A DNA stretch of 64,000 bases from positions 65,451,953 through 65,515,952 of the forward strand of contig CM049311.1 of NCBI GenBank assembly GCA_026874595.1. The letters run 5' to 3'. This DNA comes from Sipunculus nudus (Eukaryota; Annelida; Sipuncula; Golfingiida; Sipunculidae). Below, in pieces: positions 45,589 to 58,319 of this stretch; the stretch's first letter is position 1; every line of letters starts with the position of its first letter. The position numbers were made by a program, and so were the translations under genes. The notes beneath the pieces are model-generated. The model was not told the DNA's origin, made no database searches, and saw nothing but the letters and a program-made list of their open reading frames with translations.

Positions 45589-48500
45589 CTATGGACCATC
45601 AGAGTGTGTCTTAATGTATGTATTTCATGTGAATTGCTGTTACATATTTATTCACATTTGTTAGGGAATTGTTGGTGCTTGTTACTCCATGGCTTGTGAA
45701 GATCCTCTGACTTGAAGCTTGACAAATTTTTGTACCCAGTGCAGCTTATCTGGAAATTTTCTTTCAGTATCTTTAAAAAATAATGATGAGTTACAAGGGA
45801 AAAATTAAGATAAAAACAGTCCAGAACAATTTTATTTAAAAATGTGTTTATTTTTAAATATAAAAAATGGTAACAAAACTAAGGGTTGTTCCAAAATTAA
45901 GCACTATAGATGGAATTGACAGGCATTTTAGTACCAGGGAAAATGAAATTTGTCATGATTTTAAAACTTATGTATTGTGTTTGCTTCATTTTACCAGAAG
46001 AAAAATGGAATAACCAGTGTCACTCAGGCTTGGGTACATCCTTATGTGAAACTTCTTCTGTTGTATATTAGAAAAGCTTTCTTGTTAGCTTACTTTGTTT
46101 AAACTATTAATAGCTCACGCAGAAGCTGTTTCAAAATATGTATTGTATATGCATGCAGCAGTGCATAATTGTTTCATCAAAAATTGTTTCCTCTCTTTGA
46201 AAGTCAGGTTAGGATAAGGCCATGATTTCACATTCTTAAAAAAGACAAATCATCAAGAAAACTACCTGTCTTCCTTTAATAGTGGTAAAACATTGTGAGG
46301 TTAATAAAGTGTTTAGTAGAATGATAACCTATCACAATAATATAGTATTAAATGATATTACATTTTGAAACTTATGTTTTGCTTAAGATGTTAAACTGAA
46401 AAGGCTTCAGAAGAATATGCATGATGACAAGTCAGTTTTTTTAAGTATATATCATAATTAAATGACCTTTACAAGGATCTTATGCTTTTCTAACATAGTA
46501 TGAATAATATAAGAACTATACAAAAGGTTTTCCAATGTTCAGTGATTTGTTAAAATTACACACATTTAAATGTCGTAACAATTTTGCATGACCATTCATC
46601 AGAAGTCCCAAAAACAAAGATAACTGGTCTCACAAATCACGCAGCTAAAGAACTAGCAAGTGTTATATTTCACAAACATGTATACTTTTGTCTATACTGC
46701 TTTTCATTTTCTTGTACATGTGTATTTATGGACTTATTCTGTAATGACTGCACAGTTGTAGTTATAATAACAGGCCTATTAACATTGTTCTAAATGCTGT
46801 ATCAGCATAATAACACTTAAAATAGTGTAAATGTTATGAACTATGATTGTATGTATTGATGTGTATGTTCACACTGTACCTCGGTGCTTAATAATTATTA
46901 CTGTTTTAACTTATTGCTTGTATTTACCTGTTATATTAGTGACTATATTTATGAATGAAAATGTATATAATTACAATTAATTCATCCTCTAACTTGCTAG
47001 GATTTTTAAAATGAATTCTCGAACTAGTGCTCTGCAATTACTTTCTAATTCAGGCTAGCCACTCATTGAAATGTATTGTTATGAAAGCAATGTATAGAAA
47101 CATGTATTAGAGATCAGACACTTTATTACTAGAAAATCTGTTCAATTTTTTTGGAAGGACATTCTGTGTATTATACATGAATACTGTGATATAGATACTA
47201 GTGATATGCATATTATGAATACATTGATGCCATACAATTTTCTATAATATCTTTCTGTGCCATTAAATTTACATAATTCTTTTACCACTATTTTAAATCA
47301 CAATAGTGAAAGTGTGAAATGCTTTTTACACGTTGTAACAAGGTTGTTTCTTGATATAAAGACATTTGTTTCTTGGGAGCAGGACACACATTTAGTGTTG
47401 TATTAATATGTGTTCTTACAGGAGAAATTTGTGCTTAATTATTGTGTTACAATTGTGCAATAACTAATAGCAAAGGCCAACTGCCTTTCAGTTTTTAAAT
47501 GTTGAACATTACAGTAAAATTGACCATGTTCGACAGTCACAGTATTACCTCAAAAGTGGAACGATACACTACAACCAAGGCAATAGATATTAAGTCACCA
47601 AAGTTTGAAGGATACACATGTATTTGGTAACCAAAGGAGTACATATTAAATAACTGTGAAAGATCAAACTGCTTAACATGTAGAATCAAGTAGAGCTTAG
47701 AAAGTGATGACAATTGCTGTAATTAAGTGACTTGGGAAGTACATGGTTAAAGAGTAGTTATATAATTCATTACCAAGTCCTTTTAAACCAAGTTGAATTT
47801 GATAACCAAGTAACTAAATAACTATTAACTAAAACCTATGGAAAAGGTACAAGGAACTGGAAACCCCAGGAAGATGGGCAATGGTGACCAGTTACGTGTA
47901 AGTTTTTTTCCCAAGCAACTAAGATTAACCTGGTAATCAAGGGTTCCCTCATACCTGAAAAAAATATTGGAATTCCTTAAAAAATTGTGATTTTTTCCTT
48001 TTTTCGAGGGATTTGATTCGTCCTTAGAAAAGGAACGACCTTTAAATAAGAGTATTGTGTGAACCCTGGTTATGTTTCAGGAAATCGGTTTATGTGTACT
48101 AATAAAACAAAAACTCTATAACCAAGCTAGTGTTCACTTGGTCACCAAGCTACATGTAACGTACCGGATGACCTGTAGCCAAGAAAGCCAATACTGAGTG
48201 TATGACCAAATAAAACCGCTGGGTAAACAAGGAAGTGTTTCCAAGGTAACTAGGGTCGTGTAAACTTAGTCTCATAACCTTAGTCTCATAATTATTTAGT
48301 ACTGATCATATGTACGTTACGAGATGTTTTGTGATGTACAGATATGAATCCTTAAGCTTACTGTGATGAAGTATTAAATGTTATTTTCAATAGCTGAATC
48401 GTGATGGTATAATTTATAAATACTCTATCAACATGGCTTGCACTGTATGGATAAAGGTGAAATTTTATCCAAATTAATCAGATGAATCATTTACAGGTCA

Positions 48501-48660
48501 TATATTTTTAAAAGTCACCTACCTTATCTCAGGACCCTGACTGTCAGATATGACTTGGAATGGTCAATCCATTTGCAGAGCTAGGCCACACCAATAAAAT
48601 TGTTTGTTTTACGGACTCTGAGATTTAGCAAGCTTGCCAGGAAAATACAATAATAACCTT
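45589..48660 (+). other. ROS1 3' UTR and downstream spacer
   Basis: This AT-rich stretch without a convincing ORF follows the stop codon. An AATAAA at 46303-46308 is one candidate polyadenylation signal, but others cannot be excluded, so the UTR length is unknown. From about 47560 to 48310 phrases such as 'accaagtaact' recur loosely. I see no gene here. Confidence 0.5.
46303..46308 (+). promoter_or_regulatory. Candidate polyadenylation signal AATAAA
   Basis: A canonical hexamer about 715 bp after the ROS1 stop. AATAAA is frequent by chance in such AT-rich DNA, so transcript ends are needed to decide. Confidence 0.3.
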
Positions 48661-48669
48661 CTAGTTAGC

Positions 48670-49800
48670 GAACCTGTGAGCTAATGTGATGGTGTGGCGT
48701 CGTCCGTCGTATGTACTTTAAACCCACTATCTCGAAAACAGCAGGAGCTAGCATCACGAAATTTAAAGCAAAAAATTAGCCATCTGAAAAATTCTATCGG
48801 ATTTTGCTTATTTTTTTGGCTAACTGCATTTTCTTAGATTTTATAGAAAAAGCTAAAAACCATTTAAAAACCTTCTCCGAAACAGTCCAGGCAAAGTGTT
48901 CAATATTTCACAGAAATAATCTCTTATACCTTCTCTCTCAAGTTTCTTCGAATGGTTCCAGTTCAGAGATTTTTGTTCGAGTTACAGGAAGTTGAACTTA
49001 GTCTCCGAAACGGCCGGTGCTATCATAACCAAATTTTATGCCAGTGTTGGTCACACGAGTCATATATAAAATTCAGGTATTGGTGGCGCCACCTGCATTG
49101 ACCTTTTTTGTACGGGGGTTATCGGTCATCTGTACATAAACCCATAATTTCTCAGGAATAGCAGGAGCTAACATCCCAAGATTTTATGCAATAATCTGTC
49201 ACATATCAAATGTTGTGGGATTCAGCTTATTTTTTTTATTTATTTATTTATTTATTTATTTTTTTTTTTTTTGCTATCTGCTTTTTTACTTAGATTTTAT
49301 AGGGGAAAGCTGAAAAACCTTTAAAAAGATCATCAGCCAAATGGTTCAATATTTTACAGAAATTATCCCAGATGCGAGCCCTCTCAAGTTTGTTCATATT
49401 GTTTATATTTGATGAATTTGGCGGAGTTACGCGAATTTGAACTTAGTCATTTGGCCAAGTACGCATACTGACATAGCAATCTCAGACATGACTGGAGCTA
49501 GCATCACCAAGTTTTGTGCAAATGTTGGTCACATGACTCATATTTGAAATTGCAGATTATGTGGCGCCACCTACATTGACCTGTTTTTATGGGCAAAAAC
49601 CTCATAATTTTGGCCTCTTTCAGCTTAAAATGTTTATGATGAAACTGTCAAGTTGAATCGCTCAATTTTTACAAGAATTATCCAAGGACATGGTTCTTTC
49701 AATCATATAAGAATAAATTGAGTTTGTTGAGTCGTTAAAAGCTTAAGTTGGTCTTTATTAAGTCTTTTTCAAACTGAGGACTGCAAAAGTGTTCTTCTAC
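48670..49800 (+). repeat. Hairpin-headed tandem repeat, family 3, about 430-bp unit
   Basis: The head TTAGC...GCTAA (about 48665-48684) is followed by a GTCGTCCGTCGT spacer. Two and a half units follow with 'gcaggagctarcatc', 'ttagattttatag', 'aatattt-acagaaat' and 'gtggcgccacct' (49082 and 49562). A (TTTA)n/poly-T patch lies at 49230-49272. Confidence 0.6.
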
Positions 49801-50059
49801 AAAATTGTCGCTTCAATTATAAATTCTGTAATATTGCACAAAAAATATTCTTAGGTGGGCTTTGTTCAAGTTTACTAGAATGATTTTTGACAGAAATATT
49901 GGACCTTTAACAATGAAAGGACTCTATCTTTATTATTGTAGATATTTTGATAAAAATTCTTATGAATATGCCAGCTTGAAAAAAAAGCATTTTAGCCAAA
50001 GTCTTTCAGTATGTGTAAACAGATTTACCAACAGGCCAAGATTGTATCTGTACCTTTAA

Positions 50060-50730
50060 ATAGGTTGAGAAACTGTCAACTGTTTCAGATTTGGCAACAG
50101 GTCAACAAAGATCATTCAGTGCAGCCAGATATATGTCAAGAGTTCAGTCAGTGCAGACAGGCACAAGGCATGTGATCACCTCATGGATGTCAGGTAACCC
50201 TCTAATGGGCACCATGTGATCACCTGATGGGCAGCATGTGATCACCTCATGGGTGTCATGCCCCACAGGGCTGCATGTGGAGCCAATCTGTGAGCTTATT
50301 GCAATGGTGTAACTGCTATTTCAGATTTGGCAACAGACCAAAGGTCAGTCTGGATCTATAGCTTTGGAAGACTGCCAACTGTATCACATTAGGCAACAGG
50401 TCAAGAGTTAACTCAGTGCAGCCAGGTATAGGTTAAGAGTTCACTGAGTGCAGTAGCTGCATTCTATTTATAGCTTTGGCAGACTGCCCACTGCATCAGA
50501 TTTGGCAACAAAGTTCAGTATGGATCTATTTACAGCTTTGGCAGACTGCCATCGGTGTCTGATTATGCAACAGGTCAAGAGTTCACTCAGTCCAGCCAGG
50601 TACAGGTCAAAAGTTCCCTCAGTCTAGCCAGGTGCAGGTCAAAAGTTGGTTCAGTGCAGCAGCTTGAGTCGGCAATTCATCACAGTTCACTCGGGGCAAC
50701 TGCCTTTCTCACCTAAGCCTTGTCAGCCTA
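50060..50730 (+). repeat. Degenerate tandem repeat 'caacaggtcaagagttcactcag'
   Basis: The phrases 'ggcagactgccaactg', 'cagatttggcaacag', 'gtcaagagttcactcagtgc' and 'agccaggtayaggtca' recur irregularly. A subblock at 50165-50265 repeats 'catgtgatcacctcatggg'. A related copy is at 53740-53900. Confidence 0.65.
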
Positions 50731-50739
50731 GTGCATCAG

Positions 50740-51230
50740 ACTCGAGGTAAGTTTGATGTATTGGCCTGACATTTTGACCTGTCTATGCGTCTTTGATGGC
50801 TTTCTCGTTCACAAGACAGGTGTCGCCAGCTGAAATGACTTTTGCACAAATGAATTTGATATATCAGCCTGAAATTGGGCATATTTATACATATCGGTTA
50901 GCTTTGTCGTATAAAAGACTGGTGGTACCACCAGCAATATTTTTTTTGCACAGTGTATGGCCCTGCTTATTTCTCAGGAGTGGTTTGATATACCTGTCTG
51001 AAATTTGGCATATGTATATATCTCTGATAGCTTTGTTGTATATACAAGACTGGTGGTGCCAGCTACAAAAAAAAAATTTGTGTTGTTTGCACCCATGCCA
51101 GAATTTCAGCAGTGATACTTGTGGAATTGTTTCTTGTTCAAAATGTTTAGTGCTTGCATTGTTCATATACGTGTACATGAAAAGTAATGGTCCAGCATTG
51201 AAGCATTATACCTTGTGTATATCCCATTGA
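50740..51230 (+). repeat. Tandem repeat with 'gatatatcagcctgaaattgggcat'
   Basis: Units of about 115-120 bp recur at about 50750, 50860 and 50985. Each pairs 'agctttgtcgtataca-agactggtgg' with 'ttgatatacctgcctgaaattgg'. A further copy lies at 53975-54190. Open frames on both strands here are by-products. Confidence 0.6.
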
Positions 51231-51239
51231 ACAGGTTCG

Positions 51240-52640
51240 CATTAGGCCTGTAGGCCTTGTTAAATATAAAATTTAGTTTTGCAAACGATTTGCAAACGAT
51301 CAAAATACTTATAAGGAACCTATGCAAGGATGACAATTAGTAACATAACGGATTGACAGTTGACAGAAGAATGAGATTAAACGAAAAAAGCGATTCCCTA
51401 GAACAACAATTGTGTGTGTGCGGCCTTACTAGTTTTATCAGGTGAGACAGACGGTGGTGTTAACTTGTCACCGAGTCTGCTACCTGCCCCTTCGATGGTA
51501 CAGCTGGAAGCGCTCCCAATTTATTGATATGTTTCTACCAATTTATTGATATGTTTCTAAAATACCAAACAACGCCTCTCCGTATTAAAGTCCAATTTGA
51601 AGTTCCTAAGTGTAAGACTAATTAGTCAAAATCTTATCTTCAGATTTTGCCTTTAGAATTTTCAGTTTTCAAGTACTGATATAATAAATGTATCCGACCT
51701 GTGTATTATCATATAGAACAAAGCCAACTGGCCCAGGGACCGTATAGAACACTTTGTTTTACCTTTCATTATACCTTATTGATTATAAATTGATTGAGAT
51801 ATTATCCCGGTGATCACACCAACCATGTATTGACTTGAAGCCTATGCACAATCGACCATGTTAAAGGTAGTTTATGCATTATCACAAGACTTTTTACATA
51901 ATCAGTAAAAGAATTTTACTGTGTACATATAAACCTAGTTATGTACGTCAGGGTTACATCTAAAGCAACAGCTGCCTTATTGAATGGTATTTACGCTTTG
52001 AACAAATGACATTTTAGTTTTGTATATTTTCATAGTCGTATTTATTGAAATTATGTATTCCAACAAATCATATTTGTATATAATAGGCATTTTATGTACA
52101 TTATGTTTGGGTGTGACAATTTTTGTGAAATGAAGTGAGCTCATATATTTTGAAAACAGGACGTGGTGGTCCTGTGCAGGTCAGAGTCGGATCTATCCAC
52201 AATGGAAAGGTCCTAGCCTCTTTACTATGTATGAGTGTTAAATATGGTTTGTTCAACATAAGTTTTTCATTGTGTAGAATTAAATTACTGTTAATGTCAT
52301 ATCTGCTGCGTCTTTTTTCATTCTTCGTTCGCCTTGTTTGTATTACTTGTTTTTACAAGCCCTCGGGATGCAACTCGTGTGCAAAACTCTACCATCACAT
52401 TATGTAGGAAATAGTTTAACAAATTTATCCAGAAAGCTAACAAATTAAACCGAAGCTTATACTAATATCAACTTGCCCAGCTGTATTTTGATAAATTGAA
52501 AGCAAGGGTTGGTACAGGGGAGCTGCTTGGAATGAAGCAAGTTACATAATAGCTTGCAGTTAGCTGCTGCACATCAGCGCACTGGGTTGGCTTAATGTGA
52601 ACAATACTTAACATTGTTTTTGAAAACTTTAACAAAAGCA
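51240..52640. other. Intergenic, no feature recognised
   Basis: AT-rich DNA between repeat blocks. A 23-bp direct repeat ('ccaatttattgatatgtttct') lies at 51518-51560. A 90-codon open frame at 52135 resembles nothing known and is probably chance. Confidence 0.45.
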
Positions 52641-52650
52641 ATAATTTTTA

Positions 52651-53440
52651 AATCAGCTGACTGAAAGTCAACTTAGGTTTAGGTACGGTGTTTGTCCGTC
52701 GGGCCGTCCGTGCAAGACACAAATCCCGAAAACTGGTGGCGCCACCTTTATTGTGCGATGTTGTCGCGTAGTCCGTATGTAAAGTCATATCAAACAAGTG
52801 ACCCATGGGTAATGACGCTCAGCTGACAAGGAAGACATTTGCAAAAGGAACTTTATGATTTTCCAAATTTTGTAGGTGGTGCCCCCATTCAAATGTAGCA
52901 ATTAAAGTTCTTCCAAGTCAACATGAAGGAAAAGTTTCATGATAATATGTCCAGCCATCCCCATGAAATCGAGCCTTTTTGTATGTAGATAGCTGAGCTA
53001 CAGATCAGCATGCACATTTTTTAAGCACACCCCTGGATGTCAAGACAGAAGATTCTAGGTTCAACAGTAAGGTTTTGTACCCTGTCTTGGTGCTTAAAAG
53101 GTTTTTCGGCCAGTAATATAGGTCACCATGACCTCATCAGGTTTCCATGGAGATAGCCCAAGATGTTTTGGTCGATAGCACATAGAGGTCACGATGACCT
53201 TATTCAGGTTTCCATGGAGATTGCCCAAGACTTCCCAGGATATTACTTTTAGATATTCTAGAGCTAGCAGATACAATATGTGCAGGTCTGATTTTCAGGA
53301 TGCTTAAAGTCATGTTTATGGCTCATAGTTCACAGAATATAGGTCATGTTAGAAGGTTCTAGGCCAAATTGGCCTATATTTTACTAATTATAGTTCACCA
53401 TGACCTAATATTAGGTTTTCAAGATTTATTATGGACCCCT
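52651..53440. repeat. Nested family-1 ends, including a reverse copy
   Basis: A + strand head (CAGCTGACTGAAAGTCAACT, TCCGTCGGGCCGTCCGT) begins at 52657 and includes GGTGGCGCCACC at 52735. At 52795 a minus-strand 3' end (AACAAGTGACCCATGGGT, then GACGCTCAGCTGAC) starts. The sequence to about 53060 is the reverse complement of the copy-4 body ('gatgtcaagacagaagattc'). A twofold 'gtttccatggaga-wgcccaaga' repeat lies at 53135-53230. Confidence 0.6.
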
Positions 53441-53739
53441 ATGGGTGTAACGTTAGAAAGTTCTAGGCCTAGCGGATACAACTTGTGCCCCATCTGACTA
53501 TTTTTTTTTTTTTTTTTTTTGGGTAGTAACAGACAGAGCTCTGTGGGTGTACAAGCAGAGCTGTACAGGCAACTTGAATAATTAATGTCCATATCCAACT
53601 TACGTGTAAGATAAATCCATGAATAAAATATATCAGTATCCTGATTTTTCTTTCAATAGGCATCTGTATTTTTTTTTAATTGATAAACAGTCTTATGAAT
53701 ATGTGAGCATGAAAAAAATTGAAGCCAAAGTCTTTCATT

Positions 53740-54190
53740 TTGTGTAAAGAGATTTGCCAACAGGGCAAGATTCAATCTGTATCTATTTATGGCTTGGGCA
53801 GACCGCCAACTTTTTCAGATTAAGCAACAGGTCAAAAGTTCAGTCAGTGCAGCCAGGTACAAGTCAATATTTCACTCAGTGCAGTAGCTGCACCTGCTTC
53901 ATAAGTATCGGTACTCTTGGGGGCAACTGCCTTCCTTAGTTGAGCTAAGTTATCTGAGTGCACTTGGCTGAAAAGTTGGATGTATTAGCCTGCAATTTTA
54001 GCATGTCCATGCATCTGTGATAGCTTTCTCGTATACAAGACTGGTGTCGCCGCCTAAATGATTTTGGCACAGTGTATGTCCCTGCTTATTTCTCAGAAGG
54101 GATTTGATATATCAGCCTGAAATTGTGCATATCTGTACATCTCGAATTGCTTCGTCGTATACAATACTTGTGGCGCCTCCTAAAATTAAT
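53740..54190 (+). repeat. Second copy of the 50060-51230 tandem repeats
   Basis: It begins with the 'gatttgccaacagggcaaga' and 'cagattaagcaacaggtca' phrases and continues with 'tgatatatcagcctgaaatt' and 'tggcgcc'. The order is the same as at 50030-51060, so the two repeats form one composite element. Confidence 0.55.
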
Positions 54191-55023
54191 TTTGGGTTGT
54201 GAACAACTATACCAATACTTCAGGAGTGCCATTTGTGGATTTGGTGCTTGAAGTCGGGTTAAAAATGTTCACAACTTGCTTTGTACATGTGACATATGTA
54301 CTTGAATAGTAATAAAGAACTTTTTCAATAATGATCAAGCATCTTAACATGGAAGCATTGTAATATAGCCATGCAATGCTTGCCCTGTTTGGCAGGCTGT
54401 CATAAGAGAATAAGCCACCTGCATTTGTCACTTACCTGAATTAACATTCGCCTTCAATTAAACGATACATGCATGCGACCACTGGATATTACCCGTATAG
54501 ACTCTTCTTTGGCCGAGACCCAGGCTTCCTGTTAAGATGTTTTGCAGCAAAGAGGGAGACGGTGAAGATGAACTGTCTGATTGTTAAATTTTTCGTCAGG
54601 AGAAACTGCAGGCAGTAAATGTGATTGCAGAAATAGTGATGTGTATTTGTCTGAGAACTAGAATGGGACACGCCAAAGGTTGATAAACAAAGAGGAACTC
54701 TTGAAAGAGATATCACACTCCACAGTGGATGAAACAACACGTCAGCTTTTAAGGCCGCAGCATGAGAGTGACCACTCCAGCTCCGATTAAGAGCAATCCT
54801 TAGCCTTGTCAGGCACGATTACAAGGATACAATAATACTTGATTCACAGTCTTTTGGATTATGATCTTACTTGTGTCTTTAGGTTAATATATCACTACGT
54901 TCATAAAGTACTTACTAAAGTGGAGCTGAACATAATGAGTTGAAGTCAAAAGTCATTTAAACTCCTCCACATACCCGACTTAGCCATTAACCATGGAAGT
55001 ACCTTCCAGTTTTCATAAAGGCA

Positions 55024-55198
55024 CAGTGGCGGATCAAGAGGGGGATCAAGACCCCTTCCTTTTAAAACGCAACAACCTTTTTTTAGGGTTTTAAATCAAT
55101 TTTTCTGGCATGGACCCCTCCCTTTCTGGATCAGGAGACCTTTTTTCTAGGTGTTCTTATTAGAACCTTCCCTTTCCAAAATCCTGGATCCGCCCCTG
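55024..55198. mobile_element. 175-bp MITE with CAGTGGCGGATC ends
   Basis: Left CAGTGGCGGATCAAG and right end, read inward, CAGGGGCGGATCCAG. The interior is rich in 'cccttcctttt' and 'ttttagggtttt'. Similar copies are at 61285-61500 and, partly, at 59276-59345. CAGNGGCGG ends are typical of hAT-like MITEs. The 8-bp target duplication here is not clear. Confidence 0.6.
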
Positions 55199-55204
55199 AG
55201 GCTG

Positions 55205-55493
55205 CCAGTGACTCTGTTAGACCTACTAGGCAGTTTTTATTATATTTGCCAGTAAAACACGTAAACCAAGATTGTTTCATTGCTTTGGTAGACGTCACTG
55301 AATACATAGGAATTCTGCATAGTCCACACTTATTATAGGCAGCCTTTCCCGTCCTATAGCAGGTACCCTTCCTATTACACTTTATGCCCTTACAGTGCCC
55401 CTTCTTCCCTCTACCTTCAAACCTAAGGGTATGATGGTCCGCCTTCCAAAGATCCATCATACTTTCAATACTATTATTATTTTGTGAGGGCAA
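55205..55493 (-). pseudogene. Possible piggyBac-like transposase C-terminal remnant
   Basis: A minus-strand open stretch encodes HTLRFEGRGKKGHCKG, then KCGLCRIPM and CFTGKY. The order of Cys pairs, C-x2-C-x-x-P and C-F-x-x-x-Y resembles the cysteine-rich C-terminus of piggyBac transposases, but no catalytic domain is nearby. Its C-terminal end is read through from the adjacent MITE. A chance resemblance is possible. Confidence 0.3.
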
Positions 55494-55499
55494 ATGGGA

Positions 55500-58240
55500 A
55501 AGTTTCTATCGTTGGTTTGTGTCTACAATTTAGATTTTTTTGCTGCAGAATTCAGTTAAATTGAACATGAAGACTCGTATACAACATCCAGTCTTTTTAT
55601 GTAACACACAATTTCTTTTTTTTTAATCTAGATATATTCTGCATGTATGAATAGCACAAGACTCTTTTTCCCTTAGTAAAATAGACAACCTTATGAGAAC
55701 TTAAAGACACCTTAGAAAACATATAAATGACTGTAAGACATATTTTCACTAATGCATACGTCAGCCGGATTAATTGTTCCCCTGGACCTTTTTTCAAAAT
55801 GTTTCTGCAAATAATTCACAGTGGGCAAATAATTTTCAGACAGGCAAACACGTGCACGGAAAGGCAATTTCATTTTGTACCAATCCGTTGGAAAGGTGAA
55901 CTCAGAGAAATTTTCCACAGTAGTAGCTGATTAGAAGTAACAAACATGACAAACAAACTATATATTTTACAGGAGACTCTATTTTTGCCTATATTTTCCT
56001 ATATAAATGGTCTATCATTTATTATATTTTCCGGCATTTCCTATATTTTTCTGGGGCGATTTCACTGCACAATTGTGTTTCTGATATAACGGTGTTAATA
56101 TTGAAAACAGTTCTTTATGCATGCAAGTGTGCATACAGAATGGCAGAATCAGGTTTACACTGAGCGAAGTGTGACTGAAAGTTTGATATGATGGAAGGAT
56201 GCATCTTTAGAGGAAAGGCAAATTTTCTGCGGAATGGCAAACCTATGTATATGCCGTTCCGCAGGAAAGTTGAACATTAACAAAGTATTGTGATTCTTGG
56301 TCTACCAGAATCTTTCCAAGGTGTCCTCATATAGGGCCCCCAGCAACACTACCATTAATGAAACCGCATGGACAAGCAACAGTTGGCACTGTTATCAAAT
56401 GTGAACAACTTACACATTGCATAAGTTGCATCCTATCATGCTTTATTATATTTAAATCTAAGTCAGTCACCAAAATGCCTGACTATAAACCTGTAAGAGT
56501 GGAAATAGTTTCTATGGTATTATATTTCTATCTTTATCTATATCATGCGATATTATATTTATTAAGCCCATCCATCACAGGGTTTCAAGCCCAAATCTTG
56601 TTACAAAGCAAATGCTTGTGTTCTTTCCGGTTAAATGGAGGTTTATGAACATGCATATAAAACATTTAGGGCATAAGAGCCTGCTTTCCCACCCTAACAA
56701 TGTTAGGGCCGGAGAGTGTGCCTTCGTTCCCGAACTGTTAGGGCATGAAACACTACCAAAACGGCATTGCTTGTTTGTCATTGGCATGGGTATGATTGAA
56801 GTGCCGCCATCTAGTGGCGAATTATATCACTATTTATCAGGTGGCTGGTGACGCCACCTGTAATCCTTTTCTAGTTTGTAAAACATTGAAAACTCCTTCA
56901 CAGCCACATGACATCAGCTTCACCAATACAATTCAAATGCAAAGGTGTGGGTCATAGGATGAAGCGTTTTTAAATTAGGGTACTTACTATAATATTAGAG
57001 TGTTACTGACATTGAATAATTCCATGTTTGGTGAAAATTATATAACGCTAAATTTCTCAAGAATGGATCCATTGGTTGTTTTCAATATCAACGAGCTTAC
57101 AAATCGATGACATTTATCTTAATCATTCAGGTCAAATAAGCCGAAAACTAGAATTGTAGTGAATCCCATGACTTTTTATGTACTTCATATTTTCCTTATA
57201 TTTAAATTGGTACATCTTATTCTCGGACGAGTCTGAAAAGTAGCGACCTTGACCTGTTGAAATTTATTTTATGAATCGAACAACTATTGAAGTACTGCAT
57301 ATTTAGCCACTCAAATTTGATAAACAAGCTGTTTCGAAGAGGAAGTCTGGATAATTCGAAAATTGTCAACCTTGACCATGATATTCAGTTTACTATGAAC
57401 GTGAAATATACGATTTTATTAACCCCAAGCTTTGACAGATTTGTTATGGGTTCATAACTGAAATGAGATTTGAGTATGGCCCGGGTACCCCGATGTGTAA
57501 ATCTCAGCCTTGCACCATGGCAATAGACAGATCTGCAATGTAAAAAGCAAGGAAAAAAGTTTTTTTTTGTGTGTAAACTTTTAAAAATACATCATATATT
57601 ACCTGGTATTCGATACACCCAAAGTTCAATTAACCAATTTCTTAGACGAGTCTGTGACCCTTATCTTGCCCTGCAAAGCCAAATCAGCAGAAATATAAGA
57701 TATTTGAGAACCAGAAATGTTAACTCTTATGGTACATAACCTTTCCCATGTGGATACCTGCAAGGTAGGTTAAGGATGCAGGATGCGGATCGTATTACGA
57801 TACTTTGCACAGGATACAATGCACGTTAAATATATAAATATATGTATATCATACTTTACGTTTCACATTTATTCCATATTAATTATCTATTTTGTTTATA
57901 TCTCTCATAACATTTATTAGGAAACATTAATCAAATTCATAATTTAAAAAGAACTGCCTTTCGACTCTTTACTTGCCGATGAAAATTGATTTTACAAGTC
58001 TTTTATCGTGCTGAGAGACTTTTTTTCGTCGCTTCTGATTGGATGATTAAACATCTGACGATACCAATACGGTATTTGAATTTGTCTCATGGTATATCGA
58101 TGGACCATGGTGTGTATTATATTTCGTTTACAGTCGTATACTTAGAGAGAGAACACCTCAGGAAAAAGTTCGGATTGAATACCAGAGGATATAAATGATG
58201 TTCAATAAAGGATAGCTTTCTGTATTGGAGTATTTGACCT
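55500..58240. other. Intergenic, no gene recognised
   Basis: Mixed AT-rich DNA. One GGTGACGCCACC variant at 56849 sits at the head of a degenerate tandem-type repeat (56830-57500) with 'ctcaagaatggatcc'. The open frames are short and overlap on both strands. Confidence 0.45.
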
Positions 58241-58242
58241 TT

Positions 58243-58244
<2 letters not shown>

Positions 58245-58317
<73 letters not shown>
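58245..58317. repeat. (TA)n microsatellite
   Basis: About 73 bp of pure TA. Confidence 0.98.

Positions 58318-58319
<2 letters not shown>

Noticed and set aside
50793-51230. 145-aa ORF and its minus-strand partner
   Set aside because: Both cross tandem repeat units with 'gatatatcagcctgaaatt'; the protein repeats follow the DNA repeat.
54489-54740. Minus-strand 83-aa ORF with hydrophobic parts
   Set aside because: No family resemblance, no splice context, length expected by chance.
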